Assembly (NCBI RefSeq): GCF_003339525.1
Contig: NZ_CP031124.1
Coordinates: 2,542,001 to 2,606,000, forward strand
Direction: 5' to 3'
Length of the DNA stretch: 64,000 nt
From: Ephemeroptericola cinctiostellae
Lineage (GTDB): Bacteria > Pseudomonadota > Gammaproteobacteria > Burkholderiales > Burkholderiaceae
The first letter of the stretch is position 1; every line of letters begins with the position of its first letter. Made by a program: the position numbers and the translations under genes. Positions 11,796 through 20,665 of the stretch are shown in pieces. The notes under the pieces are model-generated. The model did not search any database and was not told the origin of the DNA. It saw only the letters and a list, made by a program, of their open reading frames with translations.

Positions 11796-12584
11796 TCAGC
11801 AACCGCCTCGCACTTGCAAATAAGCCTCGACCAGTGCCACATCGGTGGGTTCATCGACCCCTGGCGCAGCGGCGGCATCACTGACATGAACAGCGATGCT
11901 GTGGCCATTGGCCAAGACGCGAAGCTGCTCAAGGCTCTCATATTGCTCCAAAATGCTGACAGGCAACTGACCATATTGCTTCAAAAAGCCAACCCGATAG
12001 GCATATATCCCCATGTGGCGCAAGGCGGGTAAATCGTGGGGTAAAGCGGTCAATGGCTCACCACCTGTTGCTCGCATGGCGTCACGTGGATAGGGGATGG
12101 GTGCACGTGAAAAATACAAAGCGCGGTTGTCGTCATCCAGTACAACTTTAACGACATTGGGGTTTAAAAAATCAGCGGCGCTGCTCAAGGCATGAGCGGC
12201 CGTGGACATGACGCTGTCGCTTGAGGCATGTAGGCGAGCCGCCACAGCCGCAACCAAGGCGGGGTCGATCGCAGGTTCATCGCCTTGCACATTGACCACG
12301 ATGTCATTGTCATGCCACCCTTTTTCGACAGCCACTTGCGCAATGCGATCAGTGCCCGACGGGTGATCGGCATCGGTCATGTGGGCGAGATAGCCTGCAT
12401 CGGTCACGCATTTAAAAATATCATCGTGGTCAGTGGCGACGATGACGCTGTCCGCCCCCGCCGCAAGGGCTTGCTCAACAACCCGCAACACCATGGCGCG
12501 CCCTGCAATTTCAACCAAAGGTTTGCCAAAAAAGCGTGTGCTGCCCATGCGAGCCGGGATGACGACGTGAAATGCGTGATTCAT
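11796..12584 (-). CDS. kdsB: 3-deoxy-manno-octulosonate (KDO) cytidylyltransferase
   Basis: Activates KDO as CMP-KDO for lipopolysaccharide core synthesis. Nucleotidyltransferase N-terminus VVIPARMGSTRFFGKPL (TRLPGKPL in many relatives), the TDHDDI segment, and the metal/substrate motif NVQGDEPAIDP. Length 262 aa. Its start overlaps the end of the Trm112-like gene by 4 nt, so the two are translationally coupled. Confidence 0.96.
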   Translation of the reverse strand: MNHAFHVVIPARMGSTRFFGKPLVEIAGRAMVLRVVEQALAAGADSVIVATDHDDIFKCVTDAGYLAHMTDADHPSGTDRIAQVAVEKGWHDNDIVVNVQGDEPAIDPALVAAVAARLHASSDSVMSTAAHALSSAADFLNPNVVKVVLDDDNRALYFSRAPIPYPRDAMRATGGEPLTALPHDLPALRHMGIYAYRVGFLKQYGQLPVSILEQYESLEQLRVLANGHSIAVHVSDAAAAPGVDEPTDVALVEAYLQVRGGC

Positions 12585-12784
12585 GATGCGTCAGCAGCAA
12601 CATCGGCGACAGCATTCAATGCGATGGCTTGTTCGATCAACATGATCGGCATGCCGTCACGAATCGGGTAAAACAAAGCATCTGCGGTGCAGCTCAAACC
12701 CGCTGCACCTTCGTGCTCTGCCTGCGTCAATTCGCCTTTGCATTGAGGGCAACGCAACACATTCAACCATGATGGGTTTGACAT
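12581..12784 (-). CDS. ycaR: Trm112/YcaR-family small protein
   Basis: 67-aa protein of the UPF0434/Trm112 family. The start is set at MSNPSWLNVLRCPQCKGEL because AGGA lies just before this ATG and homologues begin here; the frame is open upstream but unlike the family. CPQCKG is followed by a single later Cys (LSCTADALFYPIRDGMPIML), giving the partial zinc-ribbon look of this family. It usually sits between lpxK and kdsB, as here. In other organisms Trm112 activates methyltransferases; its target here is unknown. Confidence 0.92.
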   Translation of the reverse strand: MSNPSWLNVLRCPQCKGELTQAEHEGAAGLSCTADALFYPIRDGMPIMLIEQAIALNAVADVAADAS

Positions 12785-12914
12785 AAATTTCCTATTTTTC
12801 GATGGATTGGACGTGTGTGTCCAATGGGTTAAAAATTTTTTACTGTGATGAACAGTCAATCAAGTCATCACGAGCCCAATCAATGCGGCTTGCTGGCTTT
12901 CTCCGCATTCATTG

Positions 12915-12944
12915 ATTGTAACTGCTTTTTTATTCAACTCACAA
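12915..12944 (-). promoter_or_regulatory. Probable promoter for ycaR-kdsB-adk
   Basis: Minus-strand -35 TTGTGA (12939-12944), 18-nt spacer and -10 TACAAT (12915-12920), about 130 bp upstream of ycaR. It lies in the 313-bp gap 12785-13097, in which I see no gene. The match is good but unproven. Confidence 0.5.
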
Positions 12945-13097
12945 CGCGTGAACACATTCAAAATCACAAACCATCCGATCTTTGATTGTCAGGGTGCTTT
13001 GGATTCACGGAGGTTTGTGCAAGGCAAAAACACGGTTTGAGTCACACGCCACACGGCTTGCTGTGCGTGCAACCGCAATGCGATCAACTCAATAGAC

Positions 13098-14270
13098 TCA
13101 CTCCGAATGTTCAACACCTTGTAAACGATCAATCAAATATGTTTCTAAACGCTGCAGTTCGGGTGTGTTCAATACCTCTAAAGGCACCACCCACAGGCGG
13201 TCACGGTATTCAGGATTGTCTTGTATCACGTGTTGGTACTTCACTGCGTCTTTTTCAGTCATCAGCACATATTTCACATGGCGTGAATCCATGAGTTTAA
13301 CAAATGCAGCATCAAACGAAAAATGATCAGGCAAGGCCATGGTGTGCCCAACAACATTATGTGCCTGCAACATTTTAAAAAACATTTCGGGCTGGGCAAT
13401 ACCAGCCAAAGCCAATGTGTCTTTACCGCCAAAAAAAGACAGCGGCAAACGGTGGCTTGGATCAAACAAACTGTAAGCGTCAGAAATATAGCTTTTGAAC
13501 GAAAAATGATTGCGCTGCTTGGGGTCGAACACGGCCTCTTGGCGCGCCGCCTGAACTTCTGATAAGCTTTCACAACGCTGGTGCCAGACCACCGCATCGG
13601 CAGCAGCCAAACGCGACGGGGGTTCACGCAAAGGACCCGCAGGCAAACACCAGCCATTGCCTTTACCGCGCCGATCCATTACCACCACTTCAATGTCACG
13701 GGACATGCGGTAGTGCTGCAAACCATCGTCGCACACAATCACATCGACCTCAGGGTGCTTTTCACACAATGCACGAATCACCGCAGGCCGATCTGCACCC
13801 ACCCAAACGGGGGCGTTGCTGCTGACAAGGTGCAGTAACGGCTCGTCACCCACTTCAGAAGGCAAACTGTTGCGAGTGACCTCCGTCGGTGCCACTTTGC
13901 CATCCGGCGATGATGCCCCGTAACCACGCGCCACAATGGCGGGATGGTATCCCGCCCGAAGCAAGGTTTTGACCAGCACACCGACCACCGGGGTCTTGCC
14001 GACACCGCCCACCAAAATACCACCCACCACCACCACGGGCACAGGTGCACGGTAAACGTCCAACACGCCCAAGCGATACGACAAGCGACGGATCATCACA
14101 ACACACTCATACACCAATGACAGCGGCCACAATAAAGCGGTGCGCCAGCTTCTGGTTTGCCACAGGTTCAACCACCATGCTTCACGCTGAGCGCGTTCAT
14201 GCGCTTCACTTTTGTCAGCAAAGCTTTTTTGTGTGCGCGTTGCTCGCGAGTGTTCGATCGGCTGTATCAT
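13098..14270 (-). CDS. lpxK: Tetraacyldisaccharide 4'-kinase
   Basis: Inner-membrane enzyme adding the 4'-phosphate in lipid A synthesis. The Walker A region VVGGILVGGVGKTPVV is preceded by the membrane-associated helix around LLWPLSLVYECVVMIRRL. DDGLQHYRMSRDIEVVVMD carries the conserved catalytic-region aspartates, and TEKDAVK lies near the C-terminus. At 390 aa it is longer than usual because of about 30 extra N-terminal residues. It starts 3 nt after the upstream RNB-family gene, so the two are likely cotranscribed. Confidence 0.94.
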   Translation of the reverse strand: MIQPIEHSRATRTQKSFADKSEAHERAQREAWWLNLWQTRSWRTALLWPLSLVYECVVMIRRLSYRLGVLDVYRAPVPVVVVGGILVGGVGKTPVVGVLVKTLLRAGYHPAIVARGYGASSPDGKVAPTEVTRNSLPSEVGDEPLLHLVSSNAPVWVGADRPAVIRALCEKHPEVDVIVCDDGLQHYRMSRDIEVVVMDRRGKGNGWCLPAGPLREPPSRLAAADAVVWHQRCESLSEVQAARQEAVFDPKQRNHFSFKSYISDAYSLFDPSHRLPLSFFGGKDTLALAGIAQPEMFFKMLQAHNVVGHTMALPDHFSFDAAFVKLMDSRHVKYVLMTEKDAVKYQHVIQDNPEYRDRLWVVPLEVLNTPELQRLETYLIDRLQGVEHSE

Positions 14271-14273
14271 GAT

Positions 14274-16358
14274 TTATTGGGTTTCAGTTGTTTCGTTGAT
14301 GGCCGCAGAAGCCAACTCAGAAACGTTATCCGATGTTGAGGTTTCGGGCAACTCATGTGATTCACTCAACCCGCTCAAATCATTTGACTTGAGTTCATCT
14401 TCCACAGGCACGGACACCGCATCCGTCGCAGAAACCAGTGGTGCCACAACATCAACAACCGACACACCCACAGTCAATGCCACCCAGTCCACACCAGACA
14501 AGCGAACCTTGAGCCGAGACTGCATGGGCAGCCCCTCAGGGAGGGTTGCACAAGGAATGTACAATGGCACTTGAGCCAAGCGCAGAACGCCGTCTTTGAC
14601 CACAATCGCTTCGCCTTCATACACACCATCGTTCATGTGTTGATTGACCCACTGCAAGCACCAATATTTTTCCATCTTGTTTTGCTGCTCATTGTACGCT
14701 TTGTATTTTTCATCAAAAGCACTCATGCGCTTGAGCAAATCAATTTCTTTGGCTTTAAACGGTGCTTGCATCGGTGCCGTCACGCCATACTCAATCGCCG
14801 CCAACAATTGCATTTGATTGAACCAATCGGCATAACGGCGTAAAGGCGAGGTCGACCACATGTAGGCAGGCACGCCCATTGCCAAATGTGGTTGGGCATG
14901 GGTTGAGGTGCGCACACCGATGTTGCTTTGTGTGCGGAACAGCGCGGGAACACGCAAACCATCAAGCATCTGCGCCCAGTTCACATTGGCGAAAATCATC
15001 CACTCCGACACAATTTTATCAATCGGTGAACCGCGCATGCGTTGGCTGATAGTGACCAATTCATCACCCACAGGAACGGCTTCGATGGACTTATCGATCG
15101 TGAAGGAAAAATCAGCACGGTTGTTGTTCTCAGGTTTGCCGCGCATGGCATCGCGCTGCGCACTGAGTTTCAAAGCCCCCTGCCACAACACTTTCAATGC
15201 ACTGGCATAGGCATAATCGCTGCGTTCACCATTCAAATCATCGTTGGTCAATTGCATTGCGGGCACATCGTGGCGCAAATTGGCGGCCATTTTGATGCGC
15301 TCCACTTTGCTTTCAACCTCACTCAATGGCACATCAGCATGCACATCCAGAGTCGCGTAAATCGACACAACGGGTTTAATCGTGCCTTCGTCCAAACTAA
15401 AGCATTGCACCCACGCATCTGGCAACATGGTGATTTTTTCACCTGGCGTGTACATGGTGGACATGCGATTCGATGCATGAACATCCGCGACATCATCGCG
15501 CTTGACCGCCAATGACGGTGCGGCAATGTGCACACCAATGCGATGACGCCCATCATTCAAAAGCTGCACCGAAAACGCATCGTCAATTTCGGTGGTCATG
15601 CTGTCATCAATCGAAAACACATCCAGTGCATCATTCAAAGGCAAATCATCGGCAGAAAACTGTGGCATCGGCAACTCAGCCGCGATGCCTTGCGGATAAT
15701 GTTCAGCCAAAAATGTCGCTCGGTGCAGCTCAAATGCATTCTTGAATGCCCCTGCGTGCAACAGCGTTTGCGGAACGGTCAAATTCAAGTGCTCAGCAGC
15801 GGCCAAAACGGCTTTGTAGGTGATGTCATTGGCATTTTTCTTTTGTAAAATGGCATCGCGCATCTGCAGCACTTCAATGGGCGCACGCCCTGCCACCAAC
15901 TCATCCGCCCACCCTGCCTGAATGCGCAAACGTTCCTCTTTTTTCGCCACCGCCGCCAATGCCACTTCAATTTGCTCTGCGGGCTGACGTGTGAATTGGC
16001 CTCGGCCTTTTTTCCCAAAATAAATCGGCGCCCCATGCAACACTTGCCACATCGCAGCTTGCTCCAACACACTCGCACTGCTGCCAAAATATTCACGCGC
16101 CAACTCGCCGAACTCAAATACGCCTTCGGGCGCGCACTCCCACACAAAAGGCAAATCTGCTTGTGCCACCATGTCGTCAATTTTCAGCGCAATCGCTTGG
16201 CTCGACGGCTCACTCACATCCCCTTGCAACAACACGTCTTTCAACTTGATTTTCAATAGTGACGAGCCTTGACCTTTCGCATGCACGTGGTGCTCTTTTT
16301 GCTCCATGACCTGCGCTGCAATCAACTTGCCTGATTGTTCATAAAAAATCGTGTTCAT
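14274..16358 (-). CDS. RNB-domain exoribonuclease (RNase II/R family)
   Basis: Predicted 3'-5' exoribonuclease. The RNB catalytic domain (about residues 240-560) has FSIDDSMTTEIDDAFSV with the acidic metal ligands, IHIAAPS, and the RMRGSPIDKIVSEWMIFAN and TSPLRRYADWFNQ segments. The N-terminal part lacks the obvious cold-shock domains of RNase R. The last 70 residues are an acidic Ser/Thr/Val-rich tail of low complexity. It abuts ybgC upstream (0 nt) and lpxK downstream (3 nt). The subtype (II, R or the betaproteobacterial variant) is not decided. Confidence 0.85.
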   Translation of the reverse strand: MNTIFYEQSGKLIAAQVMEQKEHHVHAKGQGSSLLKIKLKDVLLQGDVSEPSSQAIALKIDDMVAQADLPFVWECAPEGVFEFGELAREYFGSSASVLEQAAMWQVLHGAPIYFGKKGRGQFTRQPAEQIEVALAAVAKKEERLRIQAGWADELVAGRAPIEVLQMRDAILQKKNANDITYKAVLAAAEHLNLTVPQTLLHAGAFKNAFELHRATFLAEHYPQGIAAELPMPQFSADDLPLNDALDVFSIDDSMTTEIDDAFSVQLLNDGRHRIGVHIAAPSLAVKRDDVADVHASNRMSTMYTPGEKITMLPDAWVQCFSLDEGTIKPVVSIYATLDVHADVPLSEVESKVERIKMAANLRHDVPAMQLTNDDLNGERSDYAYASALKVLWQGALKLSAQRDAMRGKPENNNRADFSFTIDKSIEAVPVGDELVTISQRMRGSPIDKIVSEWMIFANVNWAQMLDGLRVPALFRTQSNIGVRTSTHAQPHLAMGVPAYMWSTSPLRRYADWFNQMQLLAAIEYGVTAPMQAPFKAKEIDLLKRMSAFDEKYKAYNEQQNKMEKYWCLQWVNQHMNDGVYEGEAIVVKDGVLRLAQVPLYIPCATLPEGLPMQSRLKVRLSGVDWVALTVGVSVVDVVAPLVSATDAVSVPVEDELKSNDLSGLSESHELPETSTSDNVSELASAAINETTETQ

Positions 16359-16775
16359 TTAAGCATTCACAGTATCAAAAACATGACGCACAACGTCGGG
16401 AATCGTTTTTGGTTTTTTTGTTTCAAAGTCAACACACACCATCAAAAGATGGCCGCGGCACACCACATCTTCACCCCGCACGATGGTTTGCTCCAAATAC
16501 ACCGATGCATTGCCCATCTTGGTGACTTGCGCTGTGGCGATCACTTGATCATCCAATGTCAACGGAGACAACCACTCCATTTCACACTTTCGAATCACAA
16601 AACCCACGCCCGTCTGGCGCGCCAACTCCATGTGATTCAAGCCCGCCTCACGAAACCACTCGGTACGCGCACGCTCAAAATACTTGAGGTAATTGGCGTG
16701 ATACACAATGCCCAAGGCATCGGTGTCTTCAAAATAAAGCTTAATCGGTAAATGAAAAATGGGATGAGGCTTCAT
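16359..16775 (-). CDS. ybgC: YbgC-family acyl-CoA thioesterase (hotdog fold)
   Basis: 138-aa hotdog thioesterase. The catalytic signature YFEDTDALGIVYHANYLKYFERARTEW contains the Asp and the His/Tyr of the family. In many proteobacteria ybgC heads the tol-pal operon; here it heads a unit with an RNase and lipid A genes instead. The physiological substrate is uncertain (short- or long-chain acyl-CoA or acyl-ACP). Confidence 0.9.
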   Translation of the reverse strand: MKPHPIFHLPIKLYFEDTDALGIVYHANYLKYFERARTEWFREAGLNHMELARQTGVGFVIRKCEMEWLSPLTLDDQVIATAQVTKMGNASVYLEQTIVRGEDVVCRGHLLMVCVDFETKKPKTIPDVVRHVFDTVNA

Positions 16776-17180
16776 ACAACTCCTGAGGTGCCATTGAGGC
16801 GATTACGATGATTAAAGGCCTGTAGCACACAGCCCACCATAAAAAAACGATATTTTAACACAGAACAATATGTTCAAAAGTGCATGGACTCGAGTACAAG
16901 CAATGACACACACAATGGCACAATCAATCCGACAGACAACCATATTGATGTGACTGAACCCGCTAAAACAGACTCACAACGCACTCAAAATACAGTCAAA
17001 ATTCAACATGGATTTGATCACCCTCATCAATGGATGTGCACGCCACCCTCATGAAAAACGTCATAAAAACGTAAAAACCGCGGGCTTTTCGACCCGCGGT
17101 TGTCACCACGCGCATCCAAGAAACAGTGTTTAACATCAACACCTTGAATGCATTAAATCAACTTGCATTTCAACATCACT
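16776..17180. other. Intergenic region between ybgC and the next leftward gene
   Basis: About 400 bp with no credible gene. The right end carries a terminator (17076-17101). The left end should contain the ybgC promoter. The middle is A/C-rich; I find no tRNA or other RNA gene in it. Confidence 0.5.
17076..17101 (-). terminator. Terminator of the gmhB/membrane protein unit
   Basis: 9-bp stem AACCGCGGG/CCCGCGGTT with an 8-nt loop; read leftward it is followed by TTTTTACGTTTTTA. It ends the unit whose last gene stops at 17181. Confidence 0.85.
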
Positions 17181-17672
17181 TTAAGGCTTCCTTTTTGGCA
17201 GTGTGTTGATAAAAACAATCAACTCACGAACCGTTTTCGCCTCAATCAACCAGCTCTCAGGGCGAAAGCGTTCGACCCGAAAAAGCACTTGCAACACAAT
17301 TTCCCCCACATCTGCTGCACTTAACTTCAAATCCGAACGCAAACGATCACTGGGGTGAACAGGAAAACCAAGCCACAACTCCAACTGTTCATAAGTGGAA
17401 CGAACCACCCATGCATTCACCACGCGCACATCAAACTGCCGTGCAAAATCAATCAAGTTGTCATTCCTTCGCGCATGCACATCAATCGCAGCTTTTGGGG
17501 ACAATGCCACCCATAAAACCCCACCAACAAGCAACACCCCAATCGCGAATGCACCATGTTGCTCATACAACAACGCACCAGCACCCAGCACCACAATCAA
17601 CAAAAAAACTTTCAACCAAAGCCCCGCCGCCCACACATCGTGTTTGGGCATACAACCCATTAATACTTTCAT
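17181..17672 (-). CDS. Uncharacterised inner-membrane protein
   Basis: 163 aa, not recognised. Two adjacent hydrophobic segments (about residues 18-36 and 42-58) form a hairpin in the membrane. A soluble C-terminal domain of about 100 residues follows with alternating acidic and basic stretches (RNDNLIDFARQFDVR, SDLKLSAADVGEIV, RVERFRPESWLIEAKTVREL). It follows gmhB by 18 nt and shares its terminator, so it is likely last in a glyS-gmhB transcript. No enzymatic motif is visible. Confidence 0.75.
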   Translation of the reverse strand: MKVLMGCMPKHDVWAAGLWLKVFLLIVVLGAGALLYEQHGAFAIGVLLVGGVLWVALSPKAAIDVHARRNDNLIDFARQFDVRVVNAWVVRSTYEQLELWLGFPVHPSDRLRSDLKLSAADVGEIVLQVLFRVERFRPESWLIEAKTVRELIVFINTLPKRKP

Positions 17673-17690
17673 GACACCACCCTACTCAAC

Positions 17691-18242
17691 CTAAACCGCC
17701 CCCACCAACTCACGCACCACTGCCGCCAAATTGACCCGCACGTGCGCCGAATCAGGCACCACGCCCGCCGCAAAGGCTTCACCGCCTTTCCCTGTCAACA
17801 CAAGAAAAGGCTGACAACCTGCGCTTTGCGCAGCCATCATGTCATTCACCGTATCACCCACATACACAATTTCATTTAATGGCGTATCAAAGCGCTCTGC
17901 AATGTCCAACAACAACGTGGGTGATGGCTTGCGACAGGAGCACCCCGCATCCGCCGTATGAGGACAAAAGAAAATCGCTTCAATTTTTCCACCAGAAGCA
18001 CTGACTGCATCATGCATTTTTTGATGAATGGCGTTCAAATCAGAAACACTCAAGTGCCCCAGCATGATGCCGGGTTGATTGGTCGCCACAATCACTCGAA
18101 AGTGCGCACGATGCAGGCTCGCAATGGCCTCCAAACTACCGGACAACGCCACCCACTCATCGGGCGTGCTGATCACGCCGCGCTCTTCGTTAATGACACC
18201 ATCTCGAGATAAAATGATGAGTTTATTGCCTGTTTTTTCCAC
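17691..18242 (-). CDS. gmhB: GmhB-type heptose-bisphosphate phosphatase homologue lacking the nucleophilic Asp
   Basis: HAD-family homologue of the D-glycero-beta-D-manno-heptose-1,7-bisphosphate 7-phosphatase of LPS core synthesis. Motif I, normally LDRDG, reads LSRDG: the first Asp, which takes the phosphoryl group in this family, is Ser, whereas the second Asp is kept. Motif II ATNQPG, motif III CRKPSP, motif IV GDTVNDMM and the zinc-knuckle ligands FFCPH...CSC are intact. The start is the GTG at 18242 with AAGGGG 6 nt upstream; the longer TTG frame has no such site. Length 183 aa. The codon is TCT, two changes away from either Asp codon or more, so one base error does not explain it. Confidence 0.85.
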   Translation of the reverse strand: MEKTGNKLIILSRDGVINEERGVISTPDEWVALSGSLEAIASLHRAHFRVIVATNQPGIMLGHLSVSDLNAIHQKMHDAVSASGGKIEAIFFCPHTADAGCSCRKPSPTLLLDIAERFDTPLNEIVYVGDTVNDMMAAQSAGCQPFLVLTGKGGEAFAAGVVPDSAHVRVNLAAVVRELVGAV

Positions 18243-18356
18243 TTCATGCCCCTTAGAACACAAAACAACCACAATCAACAACGCCTACCACATAAGTGCA
18301 ATTAATTAAGCAATCAATGCCCGCTTTTAACATCAGGCTCACGCCTCATGTCACGG

Positions 18357-20468
18357 TCAAACAGCCAAACATGAAATATCAGCCACGCCATTCATCAATT
18401 GAGCCAAATCATGCAACAGCTTCAAGCGATTGGCTCGCACTGCGGGGTCATCGGCCATCACCATCACGTCGGCAAAAAAGGCATCCACAGGCTCACGCAA
18501 GCTGGCCAATGCAGTCAGCGCCGTTTGGTATTCACGTTGCGCCAAGGCCTCGTGTACCGTGGGTCGCACAGCGGTCAAGGCCTGTGCCAAGGCTTGCTCA
18601 GGCGCTTCGCTCAACAGCGCATCATTGACACCCTCAGCAATGGCCTCTTCTTTTTCAGCTGCTTTGCGTAAAATATTCACACAGCGCTTATTCGCCGCGG
18701 CCAGATTTTGCGCCTCTGGCAGCACCGCAAATGCTTGAACCGCCGCCAATTTCTCCATCACCTCATCCAAACGATCTGGATTGTTCGACAACACCGCTTC
18801 AATCTGTGCAGGCGCATAACCTTGATCTTTCAGGAGGCCTTTTAAGCGATCAACCATGAAATTTTTGACCGCAACAACACTGTGTTTAACCTGTGCATTG
18901 CCATCAAACTGAGCTTGCACCGCATTCAAAGTGTCGGTCAAAGACAAAGGCAATTTTTTCTCTAAAATCATGCGCACCACGCCCAAAGCATGACGGCGCA
19001 ACGCAAATGGATCTTTTTCACCTGTCGGTTGCAAACCAATGCCCCAAATACCGACCAAGGTTTCGAGTTTATCAGCCAAAGCGGTGATCAAGCCGATTTG
19101 CGTTTCAGGCAAAGCATCGCCTGCAAAACGTGGCTGATAGTGCTCCGCACATGCCGCAGCCACATCGGCTTTTTCACCATGGTGTGTTGCATAATAACGC
19201 CCCATGATACCTTGCAGCTCAGGGAACTCACCCACCATGTCGCTGACCAAATCGGCCTTGGCAATATAAGCCGCACGCTTGGCATCGTTCACATCGGCAT
19301 TCAACGCCTCAGCCAAGTAAGCGGCCACGGCTTGCACGCGCGCCACGCGCTCACCCTGTGAGCCAAGCTTATTGTGGTAGACCACCGTTTGCAGCTTGCC
19401 CACCATGTCATCCAAACTGCGTTTTTTGTCTTGTTCAAAGAAGAATTGTGCATCGGCCAAACGCGGACGCACCACGCGTGCGTTGCCTTCAATGATCTGC
19501 TCGGGGCTGTCTGTCAAAATATTTGAGACCACCAAAAATTCATTCACCAACGCACCGTTGGCATCTGTCATGGCAAAGTATTTTTGATTGGTTTGCATGG
19601 TCAGAATCAAGCATTCTTGTGGCACTGCCAAAAAACCTTGCTCAAAAGACGCCTTATAAACCACAGGATACTCGGTCAGCGCGGTCACTTCGTCGAGCAA
19701 AGCCTCGGGCATAATCACCTGATGTGCACCTGCTTTGTTTTTTAACTGTTCATAAATGCTTTCACGGCGCACCTGAAAATCAGGCTCCACCATGCCTTGT
19801 GTGCGCAACACATGGGCGTATTCATGTGCATTTGGCACATTGAGGTTCTTTTCACCCATGAAGCGATGACCATCGGTCACACGATCGGATTTGACGCCAA
19901 ACACAGTCAAAGGCAACACATCCGCACCAAACAACACCAATGCACGCTTCACTGGGCGCACAAATGAGACATCCTGCTCGGCGGTCGTACCCGCATGGAT
20001 TTGATAGGTCATGACCTTGGGAATGGGTAATTTCGCAGCCACTTCGGTCAAAATGGCTTGCAATGCCTCATGCAACACAGCACCTTGTTGTGTGTAGCTG
20101 ATGAAAAATACGTCTTGCTTGCCATCATTTTCAATCGCCAAATCCGCAGGCGTTTTATCCGCAAAACCCATGGCCGTCAGCTTTTTAATCAAAGATGCAG
20201 AGGCATTGCCTTCTTTGTCCAAGCCCACAGAGACCGGCAAGATTTTATCTTTTTTCATTGAATCGGCCGCCTGTGCCACCACGCCAGAAATCAGTACCGC
20301 CAAACGGCGTGGGGTTGCATACGCATGCTTTTTCGCGTCTTTATCCACCAAACCGAGCTTCACCAATGCATCGTGCACACCATTCGAGAATGCAGTGGAG
20401 AGCTTTTCCAAAGCTTTAGGAGGAAGTTCTTCAGTGAGGAGTTCAATCAATAAATCTTGGGTTGTCAT
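18357..20468 (-). CDS. glyS: Glycyl-tRNA synthetase beta subunit
   Basis: Beta chain of the alpha2beta2 class II glycyl-tRNA synthetase. It starts MTTQDLLIELLTEELPPKAL (conserved), contains the GHRFMGEKN region, a central HD-like segment (about 430-530), and a C-terminal anticodon-binding domain with FFADVMVMADD. The start at 20468 gives 703 aa; the frame continues 16 codons upstream without likeness. It is followed by gmhB, as is common in betaproteobacteria, but glyQ, which normally precedes it, is absent: upstream lies gap. Confidence 0.95.
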   Translation of the reverse strand: MTTQDLLIELLTEELPPKALEKLSTAFSNGVHDALVKLGLVDKDAKKHAYATPRRLAVLISGVVAQAADSMKKDKILPVSVGLDKEGNASASLIKKLTAMGFADKTPADLAIENDGKQDVFFISYTQQGAVLHEALQAILTEVAAKLPIPKVMTYQIHAGTTAEQDVSFVRPVKRALVLFGADVLPLTVFGVKSDRVTDGHRFMGEKNLNVPNAHEYAHVLRTQGMVEPDFQVRRESIYEQLKNKAGAHQVIMPEALLDEVTALTEYPVVYKASFEQGFLAVPQECLILTMQTNQKYFAMTDANGALVNEFLVVSNILTDSPEQIIEGNARVVRPRLADAQFFFEQDKKRSLDDMVGKLQTVVYHNKLGSQGERVARVQAVAAYLAEALNADVNDAKRAAYIAKADLVSDMVGEFPELQGIMGRYYATHHGEKADVAAACAEHYQPRFAGDALPETQIGLITALADKLETLVGIWGIGLQPTGEKDPFALRRHALGVVRMILEKKLPLSLTDTLNAVQAQFDGNAQVKHSVVAVKNFMVDRLKGLLKDQGYAPAQIEAVLSNNPDRLDEVMEKLAAVQAFAVLPEAQNLAAANKRCVNILRKAAEKEEAIAEGVNDALLSEAPEQALAQALTAVRPTVHEALAQREYQTALTALASLREPVDAFFADVMVMADDPAVRANRLKLLHDLAQLMNGVADISCLAV

Positions 20469-20607
20469 TGCAAACTTTCTTTGTTCTATCATTTTACAGT
20501 CATGTTTTACAGTCATTCAGTTTTGGTTTTTCATTGAAAAACCATAAATCAATCACCGTGACATAGGCTGGCTAAAACACCTCATTGGCCAACCGCAGTG
20601 TGAATTT

Positions 20608-20645
20608 AAAAAGGTGTTCTTCGCCAATTCGATGAACACCTTTTT
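20608..20645. terminator. Terminator after gap
   Basis: 12-bp perfect stem with arms at 20608-20619 (AAAAAGGTGTTC) and 20634-20645 and a 14-nt loop; T-rich in both directions. It separates gap from glyS. Confidence 0.88.
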
Positions 20646-20665
20646 CCAACAGACAACTGAAAAAA

